Of a DNA stretch of 64,000 bases, positions 23,479-36,000 are shown in pieces. Both the position numbers and the translations under genes were made by a program. This stretch comes from Atherinomorus stipes. Taxonomy: Eukaryota > Chordata > Actinopteri > Atheriniformes > Atherinidae. The DNA lies in contig JALJCO010003491.1 of assembly GCA_023101725.1 (NCBI GenBank), forward strand, positions 62,001 through 126,000. The letters run 5' to 3'. Under the pieces are notes generated by a model that was given only the letters and a program-made list of their open reading frames with translations, was not told the origin of the DNA and made no database searches. Positions within the stretch are counted from its first letter, which is position 1. Each line of letters begins with the position of its first letter.

Positions 23479-24717
23479 CATCCTGCACCGCTGTGGTTTT
23501 AGGAAACTTCACCAAAATTGTTATGTAATGTGATTTTCTCCGTCTGCTTCCAGATTAGTTGGTAAGAGGTGAATGAAGTTGGAGCTTTGCCACCAATTTA
23601 TTTTCCTTGTTGCACTGGAGCATTAATTCATTTTGGCATATGCTGTTGCAGAATGAGCTTTGCGTGTATGTGTGTGTTGTCTTGCATAATTTTCTCTAAT
23701 GTAATAAACAGCTCAGCGTAAGCTCTGGAAGATTTTAGCTGTCAGCAAGCAGGATTTAGAAACTTATTTCATTCCCTTCTTACTGAATAAGACTTTCATC
23801 ATCTGTGGAGCTCATAGCAGATGTAAATCCACGTGTAATACCAATGAATGCTTTTTCCCACTTCTGCACGGACTGCGCTGCAGCAGGTCCTCTTCAGAGA
23901 ATGGAAAGGCGGCGTTCCGCTCAACAAGTTTACTGCTTTTTTGTTGTGCTGACTGTTGGTCTGGAAAATGATTCTAAAAGTAAACAGATAAGAGTTTATT
24001 GGGCTGTGAAGGGTCCTTTCTTGGCAGTGCATGGTTGGCATGTAGAATCTAGGACAGCATTTCAAAAGTCCTAAGTAGGTGCAAGTCAGATTTTCTCAGC
24101 GCTGTGCCAGATTTCCTGAGAAAATGTGCTGTTTATTATGATAAGAATCCAGTATGAATACCTGTGTGTGATAGCTTGGCCTCTGCTGGACCATACAGTA
24201 TCTCATCAGTCTGTGCTGAGGGGCAAAATAAACTTTGTTCTCAGCATAATATAACATTACTGCATATGTAAAATGCTGCAACTCTTCACCCATTTCTCTT
24301 TCAACCGAATGATTGAACTTCATAAATGGGAGTTATGAGAGTTTTCTGGAAAGGTATTTGGATTTAAATGGAGACAGCCTATCTCAGACCAATGTCTTAA
24401 AGCCCAAACAAAACCAACTTTGACATCACACAACTTGACAATTCTAGAGATTAGTTTGTTGGTTTTGATCTTTGGTGCAGTTTCAGCTTTGGATGGTTTC
24501 AGCATGTGTGAGTCAAACAGCTTTCGCAGATTATAATCATGTGCTGAAGCAGAGTTTGAAGAAAACTTCTCTTTGTGATTAAGTTTCACCAAACTTTAGA
24601 TTCTACAAGAAGCATGTTTTAAAGTATATGGATTTTTTAAAATTCAAATGTTATTTATCATACACTTTTCATACAGTAGCACAAGGTGCCTTTAAAATAC
24701 CAGTTTAAGGTTCGATT
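23479..24717. other. Non-coding stretch, presumed intron
   Basis: No gene or complete repeat recognised on either strand. Confidence 0.4.
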
Positions 24718-26930
24718 ACAACCCCAACTCTAAAGTAATTGGGACTCTGTTAACCTTTGTCAATGGATTTTTGCTTCCATGGTGCTCCAAATGTTTTTTA
24801 CTGGTGAAAAATCTGGACTGCAGGCAGACAAGCTCAGCAGCCAGACTCTGAACTGCAGGCAGACAAGCTCAGCAGCAGGACTCTCAACTGCAGGCAGACC
24901 AGTTCAGCAGCCAGACTCTGAACTGCAGGCAGACCAGTTCAGCAGCCAGACTCTGAACTGCAGGCAGACAAGCTCAGCAGCCGGACTCTGAACTGCAGGC
25001 AGACCAGTTCAGCAGCCAGACTCTGAACTGCAGGTAGACAAGCTCAGCAGCCGGACTCTGAACTGCAGGCAGACAAGCTCAGCAGCCGGACTCTGAACTG
25101 CAGACAGACAAGCTCAGCAGCCGGACTCTGAACTGCAGGCAGACAAGCTCAGCAGCCGGACTCTGAACTGCAGGCAGACAAGCTCAGCAGCCGGACTCTG
25201 AACTGCAGGCAGATCGGTTCAGCAGCCGGACTCTGAACTGCAGGCAGATCGGTTCAGCAGCCGGACTCTGAACTGCAGGGAGACAAGCTCAGCAGCCGGA
25301 CTCTGAACTGCAGGCAGACAAGCTCAGCAGCCGGATTCTGAACTGCAGGCAGACAAGCTCAGCAGCCGGACTCTGAACTGCAGGCAGACAAGCTCAGCAG
25401 CCGGACTCTGAACTGCAGGCAGATCGGTTCAGCAGCCGGACTCTGAACTGCAGGCAGACAAGCTCAGCAGCCGGACTCTGAACTGCAGGGAGACCAGTTT
25501 AGCAGCCGGACTCTGAACTGCAGGGAGACCAGTTTAGCAGCCGGACTCTGAACTGCAGGGAGACCAGTTTAGCAGCCGGACTCTGAACTGCAGGCAGATC
25601 GGTTCAGCAGCCGGACTCTGAACTGCAGGCAGACAAGCTCAGCAGCCGGACTCTGAACTGCAGGGAGACCAGTTTAGCAGCCGGACTCTGAACTGCAGGG
25701 AGACCAGTTTAGCAGCCGGACTCTGAACTGCAGGCAGACCAGTTCAGCAGCCAGACTCTGAACTGCAGGTAGACAAGCTCAGCAGCCGGACTCTGAACTG
25801 CAGGCAGACCAGTTCAGCAGCCAGACTCTGAACTGCAGGCAGACAAGCTCAGCAGCCGGACTCTGAACTGCAGGCAGACAAGCTCAGCAGCCGGACTCTG
25901 AACTGCAGACAGACAAGCTCAGCAGCCGGACTCTGAACTGCAGACAGACAAGCTCAGCAGCCGGACTCTGAACTGCAGACAGCAGGCAGACAAGCTCAGC
26001 AGCCGGACTCTGAACTGCAGGCAGATCGGTTCAGCAGCCGGACTCTGAACTGCAGGCAGACAAGCTCAGCAGCCGGACTCTGAACTGCAGACAGACAAGC
26101 TCAGCAGCCGGACTCTGAACTGCAGGCAGACAAGCTCAGCAGCCGGACTCTGAACTGCAGGCAGACAAGCTCAGCAGCCGGACTCTGAACTGCAGGCAGA
26201 ACGGTTCAGCAGCCGGACTCTGAACTGCAGGCAGACAAGCTCAGCAGCCGGACTCTGAACTGCAGGCAGACAAGCTCAGCAGCCGGACTCTGAACTGCAG
26301 GCAGACAAGCTCAGCAGCCGGACTCTGAACTGCAGGGAGACCAGTTTAGCAGCCGGACTCTGAACTGCAGGGAGACCAGTTTAGCAGCCGGACTCTGAAC
26401 TGCAGGCAGACCAGTTCAGCAGCCGGACTCTGAACTGCAGGCAGACCAGTTCAGCAGCCGGACTCTGAACTGCAGGCAGATCGGTTCAACAGCCGAACTC
26501 TGGACTGATGGCAGACCAGTTTAGCAGCCGTTTCGAGCCTTGCTGCTGTGATGGGTCCAGTATGTAGTTCAGCATGTTCTGGAAGTCTTCCTGAGTCCAT
26601 GCAGTGGTTTCCAGTAGAGAATCATGTCTGCTGTTAATGCAGAATATCACCAGCATCCAGCCTTTTTCCCTGCACAGAGAGATTCTTCCTGAGTCTCTGA
26701 TGATATTCTACACTGTAGATGGAGGATCTTCAAAGTCATCACAATTTTTCAGAACTTTTTGTTTATATTATCCACAACATTTAGAGACGGTTTGTCTCAG
26801 ATTGGTGAACCTCTGTCCATCTTTCCATCTGAGAGACTCTGCCTCTCTGAAATGCTGCTTTTATGTTACTCACTTGTTGCCAGTTAACCTAATAGTGGTG
26901 TCAACCTGGTGTTATATGATGGTCCATGTG
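24718..26930. mobile_element. Degraded fish DNA transposon expanded by an internal minisatellite
   Basis: It starts acaaccccaactctaaagta with tgggac shortly after, the palindromic terminal style of a very common fish element. After the array (24812-26525) the order of segments (ctgctgtgatgggtccag, cctgcacagagagattctt, gtttgtctcagattggtgaa, cacttgttgccagttaacct) parallels that element from memory. The opposite terminus is lost. Confidence 0.6.
24812..26525. repeat. 35-bp minisatellite, about 49 units
   Basis: Unit: gactctgaactgcaggcaga plus caagctcagcagccg. Four variant types recur in runs (…caagctcagcagccg, …ccagtttagcagccg with cagggaga, …tcggttcagcagccg, …ccagttcagcagcca), showing block duplication. 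One unit near 25976 carries a 7-bp insertion. The array ends about 460 bp before an EEPD1 exon. Confidence 0.95.
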
Positions 26931-26983
26931 AAGTCCTGATGTGAAGGTGTGAACTCATTGCCTCTGTCTCTCTCTGGTTGCAG

Positions 26984-27035
26984 CATCAAGTTACTGGCAG
27001 TCCAGGACCTGCTGGAGCAGGAAGCCCTTGATAAG
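26984..27035 (+). CDS. eepd1: EEPD1 internal exon, 52 bp
   Basis: Acceptor ctctggttgcag, donor AAG|gtagag. One base completes a split codon, then 17 codons read IKLLAVQDLLEQEALDK, a diagnostic EEPD1 motif. It is the most 5' exon found here. It lies about 460 bp downstream of a 1.7-kb minisatellite and inside a transposon-rich tract. Confidence 0.93.
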
Positions 27036-30000
27036 GTAGAGTAAAGCCCAGATTGTGCTGGTTTAGGTGGACCAACCTTCACCGCTGGTTTATAAAATGA
27101 GACAACAATCACAAACATACCTAAAAACATACCCATACGCTCTGTCAGTAAAATCAGTAGCTGCCACAGGGCAAATAACAACATATCGCTATTTTTTTTT
27201 AAAAGTGAAAAACATTACCAGACCATAAGAATGAAAATATATATTATATAATGTTTTTTACTGTCAGCTTTAAAGTATCTGTACTGAAAACTCTACAGAT
27301 GCTCTGTACTGTAAAGAATCTATAGAGATTAGTTTGGGGTGGGCCATATCACTAAAAAAGATCACAATATTTAAAAAAATATTGCAATAACTATATTACA
27401 GATAATATTGATGCTCACACAGTCGGCACTTTTGTTGTTTGGTTTATTTTAATGAAGTTTAAAGGGACGTGAGGCAAGATTAAGAAATAAGACTCGCAAC
27501 TGCCGTGACTGGTGCTTCAGGTAACTGCAGCCACAAGCCAAGCCGTCACGCCTGTCCAGTGGAGCTCCACTGTGATGCAATGGGTCTCATGTCACCATAT
27601 TACATTTTCTACCAAAGTCAAAAAATATACCAATATTACTGCGATACGATATTATGGCACACTGCTAATGTTAACACGGGGCAATGACTTCCATCTGGAG
27701 TACAGATGGATAATCTTCTAGAATGCAGACAGGTTGAAGCTTCTGTAAAATGTTGAAGAGGCCTGCGTTAGCTGCATCATGTGTTACAACGTTTCCTCCA
27801 CACATCTCTGCATGCGGGTAATGTCACTGCCTGTGTTGGCAGCTGTGGTTCCATCAGAGAAATGGGAGCTCAGAGGAGAGAAGTAGGTCAGCAGCAGTGT
27901 ATTTTGGACCTGCAGAGGGAAGTGGTGGCATATGAGTTACCTCTGGACAAGTGGCTGCCCACATTGCAGCTTTTTAACTCTTCAACTTGTAACACTGATT
28001 TGCTGCCGGTTTTCTCATCTCCTCATTAGCGTCCTCAATTTTCTTCCTCTCCCTGCTGTGCCTCATCCAGCACTGTGAATTAAACATGCTTTTCAGTTTT
28101 TCTCTTTCACTTTGCTTGGTGTCTGGCAGGCTTAAAAAGACAGATTTCAAACTGTCAGAAAAAGTTGCTGAATAAAGAAAACAAGTGTCTTTTAAAGGGG
28201 AAGTTCAGGATTTTTGACATAGGGCCTCATTTACAAATGAGCCAGGGTCCTACCTACTTATCACTGAAGACAGTTTCAACATATTTCATCCCATATTCGA
28301 GTTCCAGAAGGTCCCCGATGCTAATGCTAGTGTGAGTCAATAGGAATCTGCTAGCCTGTCATTAAAACCAATCTTATCCACTCTAGAACATCAGAAGCAA
28401 ATCAGCAAGCCTATCTGTGTAAATGTCGTGTTAAACTAGTGAACTTGTGTGTTAAACAAGTAAAACTAGCCTTGTATGACAAATTTTACATTAAATATTG
28501 AACTAGTAACTAGTGTTACTACCTTTGTCAGTGTATTACAGCTCATAGAGATATGGTGACAGTCTGATGAAAAAAGTTTGAAATTGTCTTTAAAATCTGA
28601 CATATCCTCATGCCTTTCAGACGTGGCCGTAGTTTTGATTGGATATTTGTGTAATCAAATTTTCTTCATGCACGTAGCAACAGATGACATCACTCCGCTG
28701 GCAAATACAGGAAGTAAAACTTTGTGAAGTGTCTCAGCAGAAACAATCAAAATGCAACAAAATGCAGGTTAGTTTTGTTTGTGACATTATTCTGTTAACA
28801 CGGCACTTACACAGATAATATGAAGTTATAAATGATTTGCATCGGATGTTCTGTGGAGTGGTTAAGATTGTTTTTAATGACAGATTAGCAGATTACTATT
28901 TACTCACACCAGCATTAGCATTGATGACCTACTGGAACTAGAATAACTGGATGAAATATGTTGAAACTGCCTCCAGTTCAGTTCAGTAGGATCCTGGCTC
29001 ACTTGAAAATGAGGCCCTAGGTCAAAAATCCTGAACGTCCCCTCTAAGGTGTTTTTTTTCCGTTTCCAAGAGGCATCGGAACAGCTTCAGTGTAAGCTAG
29101 CAATGATTCTAATGCCCCTTTTCCACCATCACTTTTCTGCTCAACTCGCCTCACCTTGTTTCAGTTACCTTGACTTTTGCACATCTGATCTTAAAAATTC
29201 CAACTGTAGGAGGTAGCTGGTGTCTAAAATACTAAGTGGAAGTGGTTTGTAAGCAGCCTATGGTCTCTCCTGCAAAGCAGCAACTTTCTTTCCCCAATCA
29301 CAATATTTAGCTGGGAAAAGCTTAAAACTAAGGCATGAAGTTCTGGTGGGTAACTGGCATTCCAGACAAATACCAGTTTCATCATGCATGGCTAGTGTTG
29401 ATTGGCATGCTTTGCTGTGACAGCACTACCCGCACTCATCTCCCACAAGTGAATGTTGGTTATTTGTTAGTCTCGTCTGTTGTATAGTCCGTGTCAGTAT
29501 CTGTCATTAAGATGTGGTTTTCACCACGCAGTCGTTTGGATCTTTTATTCACACTTTGGAGGTATGCTGAATGTAGTCAAGCGCTTCAGTCAGAACCCTG
29601 CGGAAACCGACTCACCTATACCTGCAAAGCTCTGCTACACCTCCATCTCTCCATGCCAGTGTACTGCTGGCTGAAATTCAACTGAGGAAACGGGGAGGCG
29701 TTCGTGCCAGGCTGAGGAGACCGCCACTACCTACCATCATAATGGCCAATGTTAGGTCTCTTTGGAACAAGGTGGATACACTTAATGCAAAGTGTTTGGT
29801 GGAAAGATCCTACAGGGAGGCTTGCATCATAGCCCTGACTGAGACCTGGCTGGACGAAGCAGTCCCAGACGATGAGGTGAGCCTGGACAATTTTACTATT
29901 TTACGGGCAGAACGAGGAACTCAGGAAAGGAGAGGGGAGGCAGGGTATGTGTTTATGTGAATGATCGGTGGTGTACCAACATCAAGGTCCACAGTAGCAT

Positions 30001-33000
30001 CTGTACTCCAAATGTGGAGATACTGACAGTATCTTTGTGACCCTTCTATGTCCTCCGGGAATTCTCGACTATTGTCCTGTGCTGTGTGTATATCCCACCC
30101 GATGCAAATGTCAACTTGGCCACAGAGCAAGTGGCTAACACTGTTAGCGACATGCAGGGAAAGTATCCCGTCGCCCTGGTGTTTGTCACCGGTGATTTCA
30201 ACAAGTGCACACTTGACAGAACCTTGCCATCATTCCACCAATATGTGGAGATCCCAACAAGAAGTAATATACTGGATCTGTGTTATGGGAACATCGCAGA
30301 TACATACATCCACCACTCTACTACTCCGGCCACAATGTTGTTTTCCTGCTTCCACACCACAGAGTGGAACTGAAGAAAAGCCACTGACCTACAGCACCTA
30401 CCAGTGGACGGACGACAGCATCATACGACTCCAAGGCTCACTTGCGTACAGATTGGAATACTTTTATGGGAAATGGTCTGAATTAGAGGGTGGAGGTGAT
30501 CACAGCATACATTAAATTTTGCACATATACAACAATACCAATCAGAGTTACTAAGAAATATCCTAACTCAAAACCTTGGATTACCCCATATATTATTCAC
30601 AGCCTGAGAAAAACAGAGGGCAGTCCAACGGCAGGACTGGGCCTCTCTTAAATCCAAAACTCGACAGGTTAAAAATGACATCACCAAAGCCAAACTCAGT
30701 TACAAAGAAAGAATGGAACATGAACAGGTAGTTTGTAGAAGGTGCGTACACTCAGGCCAGAACGAAAAGCCTACTCTGTCTGCAATAACAACTCTAACTA
30801 GCAAACTCATTAATGAAGCATGCTGGTATACTTTATCTGTTTGATGTGGAGTTATACCATTAGGACACAAATCATGATGTTCTCCAACATCCTTACATTT
30901 TGACCATCTCTTGACCAATGAAATGCTGAAAATTGTTTAACTAACTCATTGTAAAAATAACATTTAATTTTCCTCATACTCTACATTCGGGCTCGGATGA
31001 TATTTACATATACTGTTATATCACAATTTTAGTTGTGCAAATGTTTTTGTTTTACTTTTTTGTAATGACCCGGCTGCACCTCGACTGTCAACAAAGATTT
31101 GACCTGATTATGTAAATAATTTGTGTGGAGGACGATCCTTTCCAAGACTTCTACAAATAAATCATAAGTAGCCAGTCAACTGTCTTAAATTACTTTGATT
31201 TAAAAAAAAAAAAACCACACACATTTCTAACCAGTGTTTTGGCAATTCCATCACTGAAGTGCAGCTCTACCTTTAAGCTAAACATGTTTCAGTGCTAAAA
31301 AACAGGTGTTTGATAAGAAATGAAATATTTAGACAAATTAGGGTAAAAATCGTCATCATCAATCGTGTATATCGTCATCTAAAGCAAATATATTGTGATA
31401 TGATATTTGGCCCATATCGCCCAGCCCTACTCTACATTGCTGCAGGAGGAGTTAGTCTCGGGTGTAAATTAGATTGTTTATGTCACAAATTCTTCATATT
31501 TTTTTGTATCCAGTGATCAATAGTCTCAATTTTGGACCTTTTACCTCACAGATCTGTTCCATACACATACACACACATCACAGAAGAAGAAAGAAATCAA
31601 ACTTTGGCCCATTGAAGTCCCCTTTAGGATGACCATGATGACATTATGAGATGACATCAATGTCATTGAGAACCGAGAATTTGGTCCTGAACAGGGTCCA
31701 ATTTAGGTCTCATTTTGGAACAATCCGACTGCCAAGGCATTCCTGGGCCACCTGCCAGGACCTTGACTGCATGCTGTGACTGCACTTTGGTACTCGCAGG
31801 CTGAGTTATGAGGCTGTTTTGGCAAAGAAGCACTTGTAAGCAATTCATCCTCACATGCCTTTCAGGCTCAATGGCCCCCAGGGTTTACGGCTGAAAGTAA
31901 ATCCCGTCGGGGGTTTCTGGCCTCGTGGCACTTTTAAATTGCTTCATCATTAACACTATTACTTCCTGTGAGATGGCAGAGCGAGTCGGGCTGGAGCTTT
32001 GTGTGGTCTTGGCTCTGTAAGTCATCTCTCTGTTGCCTGACAGAGCTATGAGCTGGCTTTTAAAACAACAAGCCACTTTAGGATTAATATATTTAAGAGC
32101 GCGATTGGATGAAAAAGCTTATTTCTAACCTTTTGAAGGCTTGTTGTGATCACATCAGATGTTTGTAAAGGTTGAACAAGTTGAAAGGTCACGAAATCTG
32201 TTTCTGATAACTCAGTCAGACCACCAATCAATACATGCCAGAGCAGCACAGACAACAAAACAAGCCCAAACAAACACTCCTCTCGACCTGGGTTTGTCAA
32301 GTAGTCAGCCTTAAAAATCTCCTGACATCAGTCTGTTTTTAAGTATGCTGAGATACAAAGGTGCAGACATCTTGGTTTCCCCCAGGGAGCATGTCAGGCT
32401 ACAATTAAATTTGTTCTCCCTGTCCTCTTCATCATCTCCACCTTCTAGTCCTCGTTTTTACCTCATTTTCCCTCCAGAACTGCTTTGATTCCTGGTGTCA
32501 TAGATCCAACAAGGTGTTGGAAACATTCCGCATAGATTTTGCTCCATATTGACATGATAGTTGCTGCAGATCCATGATGAGAATCTCCCGTTCCACCTCA
32601 TGGTAATGAGAATCTCCCGTTCCACCTCATGGTAATGAGAATCTCCCGTTCCACCTCATGGTAATGAGAATCTCCCGTTCCACCTCATGGTGGTGAGAAT
32701 CTCCCGTTCCACCTCATGGTGGTGAGAATCTCCCGTTGCACCTCATGGTGATGAGGATCTCCCGTTGCACCTCATTACAATGAAAATCTCCCGTTGCACC
32801 TCATTACAATGAGAATCTCCCGTTCCACTTCATGGTGGTGAGAATCTCACGTTCCACCTCATGGTGGTGAGAATCTCACGTTTCACCTCATGGTGATGAG
32901 AATCTCCCATTCCACTTCATGGTGATGAGAATCTCCCGTTGCACCTCATGGTGATGAGAATCTCCCGTTCCACCTCATGGTGGTGAGAATCTCCCGTTGC

Positions 33001-36000
33001 ACCTCATGGTGATGAGAATCTCCCGTTCCACTTCATGGTGGTGAGAATCTCCCGTTCCACCTCATGGTGGTGAGAATCTCCCGTTGCACCTCATGGTGAT
33101 GAGAATCTCCCGTTCCACTTCATGGTGGTGAGAATCTCCCGTTGCACCTCATGGTGATGAGAATCTCCCGTTCCACTTCATGGTGGTGAGAATCTCCCGT
33201 TGCACCTCATGGTGGTGAGAATCTCCCGTTGCACCTCATGGTGATGAGAATCTCCCGTTCCACTTCATGGTGGTGAGAATCTCCCGTTGCACCTCATGGT
33301 GATGAGAATCTCCCGTTGCACCTCATTACAATGAAAATCTCCCGTTGCACCTCATTACAATGAGAATCTCCCGTTCCACTTCATGGTGGTGAGAATCTCA
33401 CGTTCCACCTCATGGTGATGAGAATCTCACGTTCCACCTCATGGTGATGAGAATCTCCCGTTCCACCTCATGGTGATGAGAATCTCCCGTTCCACCTCAT
33501 CACGATGAGAATCTCCCGTTGCACCTCATGGTGATGAGAATCTCACGTTCCACCTCATGGTGATGAGAATCTCCCGTTCCACCTCATCACGATGAGAATC
33601 TCACGTTTCACCTCATGGTGATGAGAATCTCACGTTTCACCTCATGGTGATGAGAATCTCACGTTGCACCTCATGGTGATGAGAATCTCACGTTCCACCT
33701 CATGGTGATGAGAATCTCACGTTCCACCTCATGGTGATGAGAATCTCCCGTTGCACCTCATTACAATGAAAATCTCCCGTTGCACCTCATTACAATGAGA
33801 ATCTCCCGTTCCACTTCATGGTGGTGAGAATCTCACGTTCCACCTCGCGGTGATGAGAATCTCCAGTTCCACCTCATCATGATGAGAATCTCCCGTTCCA
33901 CCTCATCATGATGAGAATCTCACGTTTCACCTCATGGTGATGAGAATCTCACGTTGCACCTCATGGTGATGAGAATCTCACGTTCCACCTCATGGTGATG
34001 AGAATCTCACGTTCCACCTTATGGTGATGAGAATCTCCAGTTCCACCTCATGGTGATGAGAATCTCCAGTTCCACCTCATGGTGATGAGAATCTCCCGTT
34101 CCACCTCATGGTGATGAGAATCTCACGTTGCACCTCATGGTGATGAGAATCTCCCGTTGCACCTCATGGTGATGAGAATCTCCCGTTGCACCTCATGGTG
34201 ATGAGAATCTCACGTTCCACCTCATGGTGATGAGAATCTCCCGTTCCACCTCATGGTGATGAGAATCTCATGTTGCCCCCGCTCTGGTCTTCTGCTGCAT
34301 TCTGGTCCATCAACTGCTGCTCACAGGAGATTTTCTCTTCCTCAGACCTGGAAACCCTTGAGGTGGTTGTGGTGGAAATCCCTGTAAATACTCAGACCAG
34401 CATCCATTAAATCTCCTTTCTTCCTCATTCTGATGCTCAGATTGAACTCCTGGAAGTCAACTTCACCATGTGTACTTGACTTGATGCTGCCATGTGATTG
34501 GCTGGATAGATATCTGTATTACCAGCAGTTGGAACAGGTGGAGCTGATGAAGTGTAAATGAATGAGAACCATTATTCTCAGTTGAAATTGGCTTATTTTT
34601 AGTCAGTAATGAGTCTCACACATCCGCTGACACATTTCTGGGTTTCTTCATTGCAGCTTCTCTTCTCCTTGAACAACCTCTGCTGTTTCTCTGGAGCTTT
34701 ACTGGCCTGTGGGGGAAGGCTGTTCTGTTCTCAGAGATATCGACATTACAGGGTTCCTCTTTCTCAGTGCATTTCCTCGGTGAGAGGAGGCTACTTGAGT
34801 TCACTGAACCCTGTATTGTTGTTTTTTTTGACTGACAAAAGCATACTGACAACGAAGCACCGCACACCCCCGATCTGCTCAGGGACATGCTTTTCAGACT
34901 GTTTAGAAACAGTTTGTAGAGTAGACACAAAGTTCCGTCTTGAGAAATAACAACATGGGGGCTGGGGTTATGCAGGGTCACCGCTGCTGTGGCTTTTCTT
35001 CAGGTTTCAGCTTCAGTGTAAATTACAACAGTTTGAAGTAAAATCTTTTTCTACATGGATGAAATTCTGTTTACAGGATAAATGTAACAGGATTCTGATA
35101 CTTATGAATTGTATCATTGATAGTAGACAGATAAGATCAGATCATGTATGCTATCTGTGTTATTCTGATTTATTTCACATTCAGAAATTAGTCCGAGTAA
35201 AAAGCTGCATCAAACCAGTAGAAAGTTTTTTTTTTCTTACTGATTAATATCTAGAGATCATTTATGTAAGTTGCTCAGCATGCTTTAGGTTTGACTGGAA
35301 AAATGTGTAATTTTAGTAAAAATAAGTTTTAACCCTAACCCCCTATCTTCATATTGGATGAATATTGTTGAAATTATTTTAACTAATTCGGCTACATGTG
35401 AGGTATTTGTGTAATTAAAATGCTCAATTTTGTGTACAAACTGTATGATTGTACATAACATCACATTAAGCATTGATGTATCACTTCTGATCCATGTTGG
35501 TGTGGCTGCATTTCTGAACCAACATGTTGGCAGAACTAAAACTTTTTTGCAAACTATCAGAGAATGTGGTGCAAAATGCTGACGGACCGCTCCTTATCTG
35601 TTTCAGTTCTGTGTGGAGCTGAATCAGGGAACACTGGCCAGTGTACGCAAGTGGAAATGGCCGCGAGGGTTGTGGAAGAGTGTGGTGTCTGACAAACCCA
35701 CTGGAAGCTCCAGTAAGGTACGGCATCAGACAGGGAATGATGGTAATTTTATGCCCTGCAAATTCCCCTTTTTTCCTTTTTTTAAAACGTTCTCAATTGT
35801 TTATTTCTTATTTAGTTATATTTTATTCTCTTTTTTTTGGAGAGAGGGGTTACTTTATGAATGTAACTTAAATGTTATTTAAATATATTTTATGTTTTTA
35901 TAAATATATATATAATTATTGTTATTATCATTGTTATTATTATTATAATTATAGTACATTATCATTTTATTCTGGGCTGCACGGTGGCATGGTGGTTAGC

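Noticed and set aside
6861..34276. CRISPR-like arrays
   Set aside because: The repeats are continuous tandem units without unique spacers in a vertebrate-type genome.
34609..34981. Frames of 113 and 121 codons just upstream of EEPD1 exon 35607
   Set aside because: No EEPD1 similarity, no conserved motif and no matching phase; simple intron sequence.
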